A DNA stretch of 64,000 nt from Morella rubra (Eukaryota; Streptophyta; Magnoliopsida; Fagales; Myricaceae). The stretch spans positions 18,797,190 through 18,861,189 of the forward strand of contig CM025854.1 in the NCBI GenBank assembly GCA_003952965.2, written 5' to 3'. Positions 1-14,147 of the stretch are shown here, one piece after another (positions within the stretch are counted from its first letter, which is position 1; each line of letters starts with the position of its first letter). The notes below the pieces were generated by a model that worked only from the letters and a program-made list of their open reading frames with translations, ran no database searches and had not been told where the DNA came from. The position numbers and the translations under genes were made by a program.

Positions 1-365
1 CAGTTGTTCTTCGGCATTGGGGGCGTCTGAACCTTTTAATTTTTTGTAGAGGATAATGAATGAGATTTGCATAGACATCTTTACTCTAATATTAAAGTTC
101 TAGGGTACAAGCTAAATGGGACCATATGCAATGTTCTCGAAAGTGGATATGCCCTTTCCTCTACAATATCAACATGTCTCATGTTTGCATTGTTGCTAAA
201 TATCTTTCTTCAATGGTTCAGATATTTTATTGTATCTTGCCTCGAATGAAAATGTTTAATGGTATATTGTTTAGTATCTTGTTTCAATTTCTTTGATTGG
301 ACTAAGTGTGGAATTTATAAGATGGGGGTATATATCTTCTTTACAATTTTTTGTTTTTGGTGTAG

Positions 366-2340
366 GATGCCCATGAATTTTTGAATTTCTTGCTGAATGA
401 GCTCGTTGACATACTGGAGAAAGAAGCCCAAGCTTCAAAAAGTGATCCAGAAACTTCATCACCCTCTGATAAATTGGCAAATGGTCCAAAGAATGGCCTG
501 GCCAATGGTCCTCAAAAGGACCCTTTAGTCACCTGGGTGCACAGAAATTTTCAGGTGACTTTGCTTTGCCATATTATGTATTTTCTGATGGCAAAAGATA
601 CTGCAATGAAACTAATGTGTTTGTGTTTTGTCCTATTTTGCATGTAGTTCTTTTTTTATTGATGAGTTTGATAGTCTATTGGTGATAAGCTTTTTGAGCC
701 ATTATGTTGGCCAAGATTCATGGTGATTTGGGAAGTGATTTGGATATCCATATTTTCCCTTTTCTACTATGCACCCCCTACTTCCCCTACCCCAAGGAAA
801 AAATAAAGAGAAGAAAGAAACAGAAAGGACATCCCTTTGTCTATGCTAATGTGTTGAGTGGTAGCATGTCGTTCCCCTGCACACATTGTTGAGCAGTAAT
901 GGTATATATACTTATTTATTTCCTCCCCAGTGTAAGATTCTCAACATCTTTTATTTGGATTCTCATAGTTTATCATGGCTATTTGAGTCAGGGAATACTT
1001 ACCAATGAAACAAGGTGCCTGCGATGTGAGACGGTGACAGCAAGGGATGAAACTTTTTTTGACTTGAGCCTTGATATTGAACAGAATAGTTCCATTACAA
1101 GCTGTTTGAAAAACTTCAGCTCAACAGAGACATTGAATGCGGAGGATAAATTTTTCTGCGACAAATGCTGTAGGTAGGTGGCTTTGCTCAAAATCTAATG
1201 TAACAGTTGTCTGGCCTGGCTTTTTCTCAGCTTATCTTCTTATAAGTTAAATGATATTAGCTTTTGATCAAATGTTTCTTGGGGAGATTTGGAGTAGGTA
1301 GTTTAAACGAAGAATGATTTGTTTCAAAAAGAAAGCCGTCATACTAATTTCTATTAATTTGCTTTTTATGTTATGTGCAGATTAACATTTCTTTGTCAAC
1401 ATCTTATTTAGCTTAGAATTTCTCTCTTTCCTTGTAAAAACATCACGTGCCAGTAATGAAATTATTGACACTGCTATATGTTGGTAACATTTTCCAATCA
1501 GAGAGAAAGGTTCAAAATATGTTTATGCCCTAATTTAAATTGATGAATCTCTCTGTCTTTTGCAACTCTTTTGACTCTCTCACCACAAATCGGTCTCGCT
1601 TCTATAAGTGAACATTCTACCCCACTTGCTTCTTTAAGTAGGTGATGGTTTTCAGAATATTATTGACACCATATTGGTGATGGTTGTTTTCTTCTGTGTC
1701 ATTATCCTATATTTTCTTGTTCATCCAAGTGCTCCTGTCCAAGCGCAACCACCTGCTAGTTCCTCCGCGGTTAATTATTCACTGTGCAATGCTCCAACCT
1801 TTTCTGGGGCTTGAGATTATTCCAGAGGAAAAGAGAGATCGGCCAAAAGAACAAAGAGACATGCTACTTTTGTTTGTTATATTCTATTATCCCTTTCCTC
1901 TGGAAACTGACAATGGAGTCATTATTGTATGCAGTTTGCAAGAAGCACAGAAGAGGATGAAGATAAAGAAGCCACCTCACATTTTAGTCATCCATCTGAA
2001 GCGTTTCAAGTACATTGAGCAGCTAGGTCGCTACAAGAAGCTGTCATACCGGGTGGTCTTCCCGCTTGAGCTGAAGCTGAGCAACACAATGGAAGATGCA
2101 GATTCAGAGTATTCACTGTTTGCAGTAGTGGTCCATGTTGGGAGCGGACCCAACCATGGGCACTATGTCAGCCTTGTGAAAAGCCATAACCATTGGCTGT
2201 TTTTCGATGATGAAAATGTGGAGATGATTGATGAGTCTGTTGTGCAGACATTCTTTGGGTCCGCTCAGGAATATTCTAGTAACACAGATCATGGATACAT
2301 CTTATTCTATGAGAGCCTGGGGACTGGAAACAAGAGCTAA
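366..2340 (+). CDS. UBP3/UBP4-type ubiquitin hydrolase, left-arm copy, 5' end outside window
   Basis: This is the 3' half of a ubiquitin-specific protease (peptidase C19), equal to exons 4-6 of the complete copy at 49,632-56,552. Exons are 366-554 (starts [10 protein letters not shown], ends VTWVHRNFQ), 992-1173 (contains the zinc-ribbon pairs CLRC and CDKC) and 1935-2340 (contains the catalytic His in NHGHYVSL, the acidic [11 protein letters not shown] and the stop). Each intron has GT and AG ends, and exon phases join without a frameshift. The catalytic Cys lies in exon 1, which would sit to the left of base 1, so activity cannot be judged. The family removes ubiquitin from proteins in nucleus and cytosol. 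Its frame is intact and nearly identical to the right copy, so it looks like an allele or recent duplicate, not an old pseudogene. Confidence 0.9.
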
Positions 2341-4025
2341 GAAGGGGGGCTTTGAATTTTCAAAGGTTAGATATTATAATCATTTGGACTCATTTTTCTT
2401 CTGTTTCTCTCTTTTTTCCCCGCTTTTTCAACCTATGGGAAGGAGATGTCAAATATCCACGAGATGTAATGGGTTGTGGAAAATGTATACTTAGGTGGTT
2501 GCCATGTACAGTGGATGGTGGAATCACACTGTCTTTTTGGTTTTTCACAATAAGAAGAAAAAGAGCAGTGTATATGATGTGTGAGAGAGCTTCACAGAGA
2601 GAGTTTGTATTCTTCATGATTGAGAATGTTTAATTAACATCAGAAATGCAACGCAATTGGAACTGTTTGCGACAGTTTTACAACACTCATACACTTTTGC
2701 TTTCTTTTCTTTACGCTACGTTATTCGAGGCTGTCGTCAGTAGTAATTTTTCATGCTCCCAATATACATTATTCTTCTGTACCTGAGTGACTCCAAAACT
2801 AAAGAAAACACGCGGAAAACGTGCCGGCAAGAAATACGAACGATCACATTCGCAGCAAGTCTCTACATGGCTTGTTGAGAGGTAAACCAGGATACGTACC
2901 AGGTCCAGAACATTTTAAAACATGGCAAAATAAATAAATATATAATCTTTCCAAAGCTGGGGGGACGGTAACTGCAATCTTTTAGAGTTTAGAACACAGT
3001 CGAGATTCAATCTCTTTTTCTGTAATCTGAAATCGCTTAGTACTAATATGGAAGATTCCTTTAAAAAAAAAAAAAAGGCAAATAGTGGTGAAAAATCTCG
3101 AGTGCGCAACGGGAAAAGTCAAATGTTCTCACATAGCGTGATCGTCGGAAGATTCTGGCACTGCTAAATTTCCTGGAAAATCCTCCCCCCGGTTCTTGGA
3201 ACTGTCAATGTTCACCACTTAGAAAAATTCACCAGCATGGATTCTGGAGTACAGACTACAGCCTGTGCTCGAGATAAATTCTCAAAGCGATCAAGCAGGC
3301 CAGAGTAGCAGCCAGAAGAAAGATTTCCCCTTTCAAATTGTCTAGCCCGGATGATAGTTGGGGCATATGTGTCAGTTTCCACTTTTAAATTTTTCGGGCC
3401 TGAATTTGTTGAATGTTGTCTACTTGAGGGATGTTTTACTTTCTGTTTGCTTCCTTTTTTCCACTCGTGAAAGTGTCAATGTTAGTTCAGCATGGCTTTG
3501 GGCATTGCATTTTGCTTTGTGGTTTAGATGATTTCTGGAATAGACTTAACACGTACAGAGAAAGCTAAATTCAAAAACGACAAACAAATCTTTTCAAAAG
3601 GCAGAGAGCCAAAGATGGAATCAAAGAGATCTCCATTCAACTTACAATTATTTGACACTTCTTACTGGTGAAATGAATATAAATCTTTTTCGAGATTCAG
3701 AAGTTGTCGCGACTGGATAAGGCAGCTAAAAGTTCAATCCTGAACCATTCTTGATTCTATCATTGCCTTGTAGCAACAAAGTTGCAGCACTGAGAATGCT
3801 ATGAGACCTGTACCTTTGCAGTGAGAAGGACAATACCCGAAAGATTGCACAGCTGCTTTGTAAGACTAACGCTGGTTAGATAAATATTTTAGAGTTTTTC
3901 ATTTACATAGCAAAGCCAATACCTATGGTGACAGTGTCAATATCCGGCCTACCGCCCCTAAAAACACAACAGATTTTACAACAGAGAGATTTTATAACCG
4001 ACGAGAATGGACCAAAGGCTCACTT
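2341..4025. other. Convergent 3' intergenic region, left arm
   Basis: This is about 1.7 kb between the UBP stop and the CAMTA stop, which face each other tail to tail. It holds the two 3' untranslated regions and an A-run near 3062-3076. I see no conserved reading frame and no transposon domain. It is mirrored by 47,935-49,631, with small indels between the two (the pairing sum shifts from 51,972 to 51,960). Confidence 0.7.
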
Positions 4026-7000
4026 CTACATTGCTGGGGGCATGTGAGCGTCTTCATCCAATAACGCGTCAAGATCAATCAGCTCATTATCATCAAAATC
4101 AGTCATTTCTTCTGAGCTGTTCAAACCCCCTTCATAAACCTGCAAAATCGGCCGTAGTAAGTCAGAAATACTTAGAATATGAACTCAATTCAGATGAACT
4201 ATATAGCAATATACCAACGACTACATCCTACTTAGAAGGCTATAGAAGATTAGCTCCAATTCAGATGAACTATATATCAATATACCAACAGACTATATCC
4301 TACTTTGAAGGCTATAGAAGATTAGCTCCAATTCAGATGAACTATATATCAATATACCAACAGACTATATCCTACTTTGAAGGCTATAGAAGATTAACTC
4401 CCAAGTCAACGGCATGCCTACATGGGCTAACAAGTGAAATCACATTCCCAGTATGAAAATAAGGGGCTTGCCGTCAACACAAACATGTATTTTAAGAAGG
4501 ACTTTAGCAATGGAGTTACAATTACATTTGAGTGAAGGGAAAGATTGCTTTCGTCCCAACCCCAAGAGATCAACCATCCATCCTAGGTTGTTGCGTTCAG
4601 TGAAGAACAACTAAACCCACGCAAATATTCTTGTGTGATGTATTAAATATTGCACAATTGTGAAAGCCCCCTAGGCTGCTAAAATGAGTTGGTCAAGAGC
4701 TGTTCTCAGTGATGGGAAAACAAAATATGCTCCCAGAGGAAGCAGAAAGATATTGACCTGAAAGATAGAAAACGGAGGGAAAAAAGGGGGGAGAAAGTTT
4801 AAAGAAAAATCAAGTACCTTGGTTTCCTGAATCTCAGCCACGACATTCAGCAACCTACTATATTGATCTCTTGCCTCTGGATACTGAACCATGGACTTCA
4901 CCCTAGCAAGGGCTTTTTTCAACCTCTCCTCTGTTTGTTTTCTGCCTTCTTTCAGGAAATCATAGTCATCCTCATTCGAAGATGTATCTTGCATTCTACA
5001 GACGTCAGTACGTGCTTCTGATCTAAATCCTCGCAAACCACTTCCTTTTCTTCTCCAACGCAAAATAACCTTCTCCAAAATTCCCACTGACCACGTTATC
5101 TTCTTATAGTTCTTCCTGACCTGGTGGCCTCTGACATGGGCCTTTCATAAAGAAAGTTATGAGTTAGTATTCATGAACTCAGCTTGATTGCTTGAGAAGG
5201 AAAAAAGCTTCTTAAACAGATACAAGGAAGAGGAAGAAGAAACGCTAAAAGTAAAGCAGGAGCCATAAAACCAAGTAGAGAAAAGTTATTTTAACAGTGA
5301 TGCACCTGAATTTTGACAATTCGCTGCCTGGTTATCAAATAGTCTTTTCTACCCTTCCAACAGCGGAACTTATTTTGTATCCGTATTGCAGCAGCCTGAA
5401 CAGGCAGATCATGTTGTCCTGATTTGTACGTTTTAACAGCATAAAAAGAGAGAGCTTGTTCATTTGACATTCCAAATCTATCATCACAATATTCTTTTAA
5501 CTGCTTTTTCTGGAATGACTGCACCCTAAAGACCTGATGAATACGAGCAGCAGCTTGGGAGGCATTACAGAGAGCAGCTAATGAATCCTTCATGGATAAT
5601 CCATCTGGTAATTCCCCATTGCTGACTGGAGTTGCGCTTCGTTCTGAAACAATCTGTACTGCTTTTGCTCCAGAGATCTCTGCAGCATCACCTTCCTTTG
5701 TGTCTAAGGTAAGAGATTCAAGGTGGGCATTCAGAGCAGATTCTGCAAGATAGCCAGCAATTCCTTTGTGTCCATTGATAGAAGCTAGGTCGGCAGGTGT
5801 TCTGCCTGAAGGATAGCTTATACATGGATCAGTTAATGCACCAGGAGCTGCACCGAGAGAGACAAGGGAAGCAACTGTGCGCTCTCTGATGAAACAAGGT
5901 CAAACAAGAAGTTAACAGGAAAGGAAGTAAAAGAAAACAATTCAAAATGAATCTCAACATGTTCAAAGGGCTACCACTTGCAGTTTTCAGGTTTATTCAT
6001 GAGGACTTCTATATTCTTTAACCAAAATCCTACTTATATGGAATTTTATTTCCCTCTCAATGTACAAAAAAGGCCCTCATAGCATAGCTAGTTTTCTAGT
6101 AATATCTTTTGCTATGAAAGAAATAAAATCTTTTCCCTGTTCCTCCCATATAAGAATCAGCCTAGAATGCAGGGTCCAGCACACAGGACGGTGGATATGG
6201 AAGGAACAGAAAACAGAAGTACTGCAAAGAAACAAGCAAGAAATGCAAGTGCTCACCTGCCACAAAATGCTGCCCAATGAAGTGCAGTCCATCCGTTCAC
6301 ATCACGGAAATTTACACTTACACCGGCAACTATTGTTGGCTGTAGGGCCCAATCATAACCAAGAGCAGCTGCAAAATGTAGCACACCTTGGCCACCCTTA
6401 TCTAGAATGGAAGGGCCTTTTCCACCTTCTGCTGCTTTCTGCAGGAGCCATACATACAACTTTTCTTTCAGAAGCTTTTCGAGCAGCTTCTCCTGTGCTT
6501 TTTCAAGAGAATAATCCTTCTCAGAAACCTGCTTTAACATTTGATCCCATTCACCATTCTCCTCTTGTAGCAGTGAACTAATTTTATCACTTAATTGGGA
6601 TTGCTCACTCACTCCAATGGAGTAAGATGCTGGAGAGCAGGCAGAGCTCAGGCACAACAGCTTTCCAAAACGCATTTGAAGAATCTCGCTTTTGTTGCAA
6701 CTATAGTTATCCATAACATCCACGTCCCTAATATGGTTGACTCGGTATTCAAATTCTCGCACTTCACTACATGCAAACCTATTGGAACATGTCACATAAA
6801 AAGGAAGCTTCGCAGCCTTATGTATCGGAGTATGACAACATAGAACACCATCTTCTATAACCTCAGCTGGAACTTCCACTTCCCCAAACATACATGACCA
6901 CTTGCAATTTTCTACTTCTTCATGACTCTTCAAGAACCTCCCCGTAATCAGGACCTTTATAAGTTGTGGATAACAAGAAAAATAAGGAACCAAAAAAAAA

Positions 7001-10000
7001 AAAAGACATCAGCAAAATAAGAGATAAGACAGCTGTATGCTAAGGTACAGAAACAGATGAACCATTTGAAAGCCTTAGTAGACATGATTACAGCCCAAAA
7101 GGAAGATTATATCCTGTAGTACCTTAATTTCAGAACCTTCATATGCCCAACTGGGTGAGAAATCAATGATGCTGAAAAGCTGGTCCTGGGATAGAGAGGG
7201 ACTGACAACATAGTTATCCATTTGCACTTGAGAAGAAATACCACATACCTCAACCCTACTTTCACTTTCAACACTATCCCAATAGGTTCCAGAACTGGAC
7301 TGCATATGTGACTCATTGACGTCTCCAAGTTCCTTACTCATCCATCTATTGAAACTGTCAACCTTCTTCAAACTTTCTTCCCTTAGAGAACCATCTAACA
7401 ATGGTGGTTTTAAAGCGAAAGAGTAGTTGCTTTTTCCCTCAAGGGTTGCCTTGCTCTCTTGATCTGATTTCAGAAAATAACCATGATCCACATTCAAAAG
7501 CCGTACTTTCGGGTTATCTTGCATAGGATGATTTTCTAGCTTATCTGAAGAGCCAGGATCAAGAGAATTGAGCAGATTGACCCGAATAACATCTTGTTCG
7601 TGAAACCTAGAAGTGACACCATGTGTTGATTCTGTATGCGCATTCTGATCCAAGGACCATTTACATCCAGAAGTCTGTTTATAAGGTAAAGTACAGCCTG
7701 AACACAATTAGTTGGTAGCTAACGCATAGACCATTATATAAAGAATTATGTACTCTTTTAGATTTTTATCCAAATACTGCAAATTCAACACCGGAATTTA
7801 AGTCACCCGCCACAAGTTTTGGAAGTGCAACTACTTCTTCATTGGTAACTAACAGCAGCTCATTTGGAAAGACACACATAGTAAATACTTCCAGTCTGTA
7901 GATTTTCACATAAGCAACCACATTATGCTTGCTTAACTAACACGGGAAGTAGGACTACCAAATTATCCAAATTTTGTGATTGATTATGTAGAGGTATAAA
8001 GAATCCTAACATGCAACATCACTCTTCTTGATAAATTTCAATGTGTGAAAATTCCCACAGGACAAACCCTTAAATGCACCTATATCAAAAATTGAGAAAG
8101 ATAATGCAACTTCACACATCTATGGCAATGAGGCATCACCATTTTTTCCATTTTTTTCTTCTATGCGGTCCCCCAGGGGTGGGGTTTACAATTTAAGACT
8201 AGGAGAAGGGAAAATTTCTCTCAAGCTGGCTTCATTGCTTCCTCGCTTTATTATAAATAAACAAACCCAGTATTACTTGCATCTGCCGCGTATTTTTTGG
8301 AGTCCCTTACTAAGTATAATATCAAAAACAAGAATCCAAAAATGTGGTATTGGTCAAAATCACAAAATTCCGAGCAATAAATCAAAATGTCATCCTACTA
8401 TATCTCTATTTGAAACTCCATCTTACATAAAAACAAAAAACATTTCCTCCTCTTGAAGCGCTACACGAGAACAACCATGATGAAGTGTTTAAAAGTATTT
8501 TAGCAATAGTAAACGTGCTTGATGCCAAAGATATATACTCTACCTGCCACCCTTCTTGGACCTTTGGGTGACCCCCTAACTCCTGCCTCTCAAAGTTGCT
8601 GGTAAAAAGCTGCCCCAGTATTTCGTTTTCTTGTTTAGGAAGGATTCCAATGGTATGTGGCTGTGTTTCCAGAAATGATGATTGAAACTCCAGAGCTTGA
8701 CCATCAGATGCACCATTTTCCAAGACATCCTCCCACAACACAAAATCAAGGTTTTTTAATCCAGTATTGTTGCCGTCTTTCACTTCATCTACTTGAGTGA
8801 GGAAGACAAAATCCAAATTAGCAATGGCTAACAATTTACCTTGGTAATCATCCATTTATAGTTTAGACTATAAAATGAATTTGCTATGGCATATCAGATA
8901 ACAATCGCTGATATTTAAATGTTCTAATGTATCGGTGATGAAACCATAAAGACTGAAACACAGTAAACAAGCTTACTTGAACTTGATGCAGGAAAATAAT
9001 GATCAGTTAGTCCAGCATTAATCTTCTCTACCATGGGCTGCTGTGATTCAAGGTAAGAGTGGAATGCAGAACTTGCTTGGTGATTATATGCTGCATATAT
9101 TATGTTAAGTTGCAAAACTATAAGTATGAACCTTTACAATGAGTAAGCAGGCAATACATCATAATCAAGCCTGTGTAACATCTTCTTTATGAAGTAACAT
9201 TATGAGTTTATCATCAATGGAAAACTGAGGCATTTGACACATCTACCTGATTCAGCATCTTCATAATCTGATGCTTGAGCACTGTAGAGGCTTGTTGTAT
9301 CTGTAGTTTGTGAAGGTACTCCGTAACTATTCGAGGGAAAACTAGAAGCCATAGAGCTATCAATCTCAGAACTGGGTAAAATGTCTTCAGTTTCTTGGGG
9401 ATAAGGAATAGCTTCTTCAGTCTCTTTCATGCGGTTAAAATTTGTCCTATTGCCCTGATCAAGTTGGAAAATAAAAACCAAAATCTAATAAAAGGGACAC
9501 GAAGTTTTAAGGTAACCAAAATCCAGTACAGCATCAAAATAATCTGGAGACTAAAATCAGCTTCAACATGTAACAATCTGAAAGGGGCATTATCGCAGAG
9601 CTTGAGGTAATAACGAGCACACAACACCATTTATAGCAAACATTACGAAAATGCATGGCAACCTATTCCGCATCACTAACAACCATGAATTTAAGAATTG
9701 AATGCATGACTAAGCATCAGGTCCACTACAAACACCATTGTTGTAACTTTGTTGTGAGATGAATGTCAACAAGAGGAAATCTAAAATTTCTAGGCCTTCG
9801 TTTTTACCATGTCAAATGCCTGTTCCAATGTTTCCGAAAACTATTCTGTACAACATAAGAACATCTTGTTATCAAAATACCAAGGCTCCTTACAAGACTC
9901 ACTTACTGAAAATTTCAATAATGCAATAACACACAGACAACAACCACAACCACTAACCAAAGTGGCCTTATATAGGGGCTTAGAAAACATCTTTCTTAAA

Positions 10001-13000
10001 AGAATCATCTAAATACTTGAAAAGTAATTAATAATGCCACAAAGGAGCTTACAGTTTTCTCCATCTATGACTAATTGGGCAAACAGGAGTATAATAAAAC
10101 AATAAAGTCATACCTTTACTTCCCGATAGTGGACAAGAACTATGTGTGAGAGCTCCCTGCAATAATAATGAATTAGGTAAGCCAAAGAAGAGAGACCCCC
10201 AATCTCACTGTATTCTAGACAGAGAAACTATAAGAGAGAAAAAAACGTAATTACTTCAGCAAGTCTCATAGAGATTTGAACAAATAAGAATAACAGCAGC
10301 ACAAGACTAGTTCATATTTTATTTTTTTTTGATAATCAAGACACTTCCCGGTTTTAATATGCAAAAAGTGTTCCAAAAACTTGAAACATGAAACCTTAAT
10401 TAGCATACTCAATAGCAGACCTAAATCATAACACAAAAATCATGAAAGTAAATCAAGCCATAACATTCTAACACCAATTGTGTAATTGAGCCATTACTTA
10501 TAATTGTTCTTCAAATAACAAAACCTAAAAGATATATCTTAAAATTCTAATATGTCGAGACCCTCACAGAGTACATGTAGAGAACATATATGAAATTCAA
10601 ATAAAAACCACCTTAAACCCCAAGCAGCAAACTCTTTCACACACTTACTCTTCAAGCATCCAATAACTGCGTCTTTGAAAATTTTCATCTTCTTCACCAT
10701 GGGCATAGTAGCAGTGCAACACGTCAATGCTTCCAGCCTGAGAGGAAGTAAATTTTCTCTACGGTTAATAGGGTGATAAAAGAATCTTTGAACACATATA
10801 TCTTTGTAAATAAGAACCAAAACTTAAAAAACTATGAAACAGTAAAATCACACAGCAGCATGATTTAAATGAATTTAATCAAGAATCATATCTAACGCCT
10901 ACCTTAAGTCTCTCATGAGCTTCCTTCACCGTTTTTCCATCCTTTTTCTTCCTCCAGTTATGGCCATCTTTTCTGAAGTATCTCAGCACCTTCCGATCAA
11001 AAAGAAAAAGTGAACCACCTGATGTTGGAATTACATTCAAGGAGAAGATATGATTAGAATAATACTTAAGAAAAGTTAAGAAAACAATTGCTTTCATGCA
11101 TCAAAAAAGACGCAACAGAGAGATCCAATTTGGTAACAAAAGGTATATTATAGGTGATACTAGAGAATATTATACCGAAGAAATCATAGCCTCATTAAAC
11201 CAGTTGCAATAGAAACTTGATCTCTTTATTTTTTTTTTTTTTTTGAGGCTAAAGAGAGGGGGGGCTTTACAAACAACATTTTTTTAAAAGAGTCAGGACA
11301 GGGACGAAGCCAGCATTTGCCCATAGGGGGGGCCAAATATAATTTTTGGTTGTTAAAAAATCCTAATAGCATAGATCAATAAAAAATCTTTAAATTTTCA
11401 TTAAAATTAAAATAATCCAAGTGTAACAACATATGCTAAAACTTAAAAAAAAAAAATTATATAATTTATAATATAAAAATTTCATCAAAAAAAATTACGT
11501 TCCTTTAACGTATAAAAGTCATCAATTAAAATTTTATACAATTTCTTTTTCAATGTAACACAACAAAATAATTGGCAAGAAAGTCATTTTCTATCCTATT
11601 TTGACATATTGTATTGACAATTTTTATCCCTGAAAAAGTTCGTTCAGTAGTTGCAGTTGAAATTGGAAGAGTTAAAACTAGCTGAATCAATTTTTCAACC
11701 AAATAATAAACTTGTCTTCCCAATTTTTAGCAATTGATGACACACATCAAAAATGATAAACAAGTTCAGTAACACTAGATGATGATGCACCTCATACTCA
11801 AAGGCTCATAAAATTATTGACAAAGACACAAAGCAATGTTAAAATAGTCAAAGTAAGCACGAGGCAAAAAACACAACATTTAGTTAATTGAATACAAAGA
11901 AGAAAGACAAACAAACTTTTTTCTTTGTTTATCACATATAAACATAAAGCAATAATATTTTAATTAGACAATAATAATTAAATGTAATATTTAGAATTCT
12001 AACTTTGAAGATAATTTTTTTTGTGCAAGGCAAAAAGTTTATTGTATTCCAAGCTTTAAGTATGGATTTTGTGATTTTCTGTACATGGGGTAAATTGTGA
12101 AGGAGGAAGAGAGAGAGAGAGGAAAGGAGGGGGACTGAGAGTTGAAAATCTGGGAAGGTAAGAGTGTAAATAGTGAGAGGTAGGAAGAGAAGAGAGAAAT
12201 AAGAAAAAAATCCAAGAAGGCAAGAGTGTAAATCGTGAGAGACAAGAAAAGAGAGAGAAGTTGAAACGTTATAAAAGAGGGAGAGAGACAAAAAAATAAA
12301 AATAAAAAACTTTAAAATTGGGGGCCCCTACTAAAGCAGTTTAAAAATTTTTCCTTTTCTTCTTCAAATAAAAGTTTCTTTCTTCCTCTCATGTTTTTTC
12401 TCCAAAAATTTTTTGGGAGGCCATTACAAAGTCTACTACCTATTTTGCCCCTATATTGAAAAAAAATTACAAAATTGTCTTTGGGTCTGAACATCCAACA
12501 TCATGAAAGTTGATTGCAGGAAAATGAGTTTAAAGCATATGTAGAATTAAAAGAGAGAGAAAAGCAATGCAGTAATGGGATAATACTCGGTGGCATATTT
12601 GCAGGTTGTGGGGCTATACGAAACTTCTTATAGTTTCGAAGAATTTCACATATTTCAGCTGGACGTAGCCATCGATGTTGTGCTTCTACAAGTAATTGCT
12701 CCATGTCTGCATTCCACAAATAACATTCACGAAAAATATGAAGAATTGATTTGATGCTTGAGAAAGATCACAAACAGGGCTGGCTTCCAATTAACAAGCC
12801 AAAAATAATTATACACAAAATGTTACTTAAACCATGATATTTATCCAGTGCATTTGCATCAAAATAAACATTTAGGGCCATGTAAGAAAGAGTAAACAGT
12901 GACGGACTAGAAGAATGTGGATACACCCCTTCCCTAACCTAGGGCTTGTGCCAAATAAAAACCTCCAGTCCACATATGTTGAGCATGTGCTTGTAAATAC

Positions 13001-13748
13001 AAAAGCAGGCATTTTAAGAGAGCAACTGAAAATGTGGTTTGAACTCACTTGGGTTTTGGGCACGCACCAACACACTTTTTTTTTTGTCGAACACACTTAA
13101 TTACATTTAAAGATAGATAAACTGAGAAGATGAATGTTCGATCTTCTCCCAAAAAATTTTAACCTTTAAGCCACAAAGAAGAGCTCTTGTTTATTATGCT
13201 AGGTCTGCAACACACCAACATGGTGTCTTCCGCTGTAAACAATCCAAGCAAGATTAAAAACATCATGATCTCAGGCTTAAATTCCTATAGCACAATCTAA
13301 GCATTCCTCTAGCATGGATAAATACTGCTTCCTTGTTAGCACATCTGGAAAGTGAAAGCATCCGCAGATACGAACCCAACAAAATCTCAGCTCATTTAAA
13401 ACCTGGGCATAATCATCGTCTATAAATCGTATGCAGAATAACTTCAACAGGGGCAACCAAATGAGCAGCAAGAATACCAATCCAAACTCCCCCGGACACA
13501 AAGTACAAAAATTTCCTTGTGCATCCCATAAAAAAACACATGCCCAAACCACACAATTATTATACTTCACAGATACAACAGCCCAAAACAGAAAAAGAAA
13601 GAAACACCTCACAATATCCAATTCTATTTGGAAAAATAATACGAGAAACCCCGATAATTTGGTTTTTGGGTAATTAGAAAACCGAAAATTGTGTAGCAAA
13701 AACCGCACCTAGTTGGTTACCGAGACCGTAGCGCCTGCTCTCCGTCAT
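4026..13748 (-). CDS. CAMTA3/SR1-type calmodulin-binding transcription activator, left-arm copy
   Basis: This is a complete mirrored copy of the CAMTA gene at 36,986-47,934. Exons in transcript order: 13709-13748, 12587-12706, 10903-11018, 10649-10737, 10114-10156, 9247-9454, 8977-9090, 8544-8827, 7123-7674, 6257-6954, 5306-5885, 4818-5141, 4026-4139. All phases agree with the right copy and no frame is broken. Domains are the same: CG-1 DNA-binding domain, TIG, ankyrin repeats, IQ motifs and calmodulin-binding helix. Protein differences are few, for example SACSPAS versus SACPPAS, EENGEWD versus EDCGEWD and NRFACSEV versus NRLACSEV. Unlike the right copy, it lacks the 1.2-kb tandem duplication between exons 8 and 9. 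The level of difference fits alleles or a young duplicate. Confidence 0.9.
4186..4398. repeat. 72-bp minisatellite beside the last CAMTA exon, left arm
   Basis: About 2.9 tandem copies of a 72-bp unit, each beginning near the motif CAATTCAGATGAAC (4186, 4257, 4330). Because 72 is divisible by three, an antisense frame stays open across the units (repeating YRRLAPIQMNYISIYQQ). It lies in the CAMTA intron before the last exon, so the open frame is a by-product of the period and not a gene. It is mirrored near 47,563-47,775. Confidence 0.8.
11299..11900 (-). mobile_element. hAT transposon fossil in CAMTA intron 2, left arm
   Basis: This is the mirror of 38,840-39,446. One edge carries CAGGGACG followed by a GGGGGGCC-rich stretch, like a hAT terminal repeat. 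Inside, on the minus strand, are broken remains of the C-terminal dimerisation region of an Ac/Tam3-type transposase. Stops and indels make it inactive. The opposite terminus was not found. Confidence 0.6.
12080..12290. repeat. GA/CT-rich low-complexity tract in CAMTA intron 2
   Basis: Runs of GAGAGA interspersed with GGAAGAG make open but meaningless Ser/Leu/Phe-rich frames on the minus strand. The mirrored tract near 38,450-38,630 contains a longer (CT)n run, so the two arms differ in repeat number, as alleles usually do. Confidence 0.6.
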
Positions 13749-14147
13749 GAGCACGTTCGAGATCACCCTACTCGAAGGCAATCATCACACAAACACCACT
13801 GTAGTTGACAGATGTTCTTTGCTCTAATAGAGTGGAGCTGAAACGCGTTTATCATAATAGGGGCATGTACGAAGGAGAATGAGGCCGAGATTCAGATTGT
13901 CTTAAGAAACATCTGATATTCGTAATAATTTAAGAGTGCTGTTTAGATAACTTGAGAAACTGGGTACGGTCCGAAGAGGTGGAACCTACCTACGAAAGAG
14001 GGATCGGAGACTCGCAGCTTTAGTTTTTTTTTGTTTTTCACTCGCAGCTTAGTCTTCTAAAAAAAAAAAAAAAAAAAACCTTTAGTTGTTCAGTATCTAC
14101 CGATTAGAAAAGGGCATTAAATTTTTTCGCCCAGTTTCCCTCATGGT

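Noticed and set aside
4007..4456. A 149-codon frame present in both arms, antisense to the CAMTA 3' end
   Set aside because: It is held open by the 72-bp minisatellite and by the complement of CAMTA exon 13. No domain or plausible start context is visible.
6060..6581. A 173-codon frame opposite CAMTA exon 10 (and its mirror)
   Set aside because: It is a shadow of the conserved coding strand, and the TIG and ankyrin domains lie on the opposite strand.
11932..12494. Ser/Leu/Phe-rich frames in CAMTA intron 2
   Set aside because: They arise from GA/CT low-complexity sequence and differ between the arms by repeat number.
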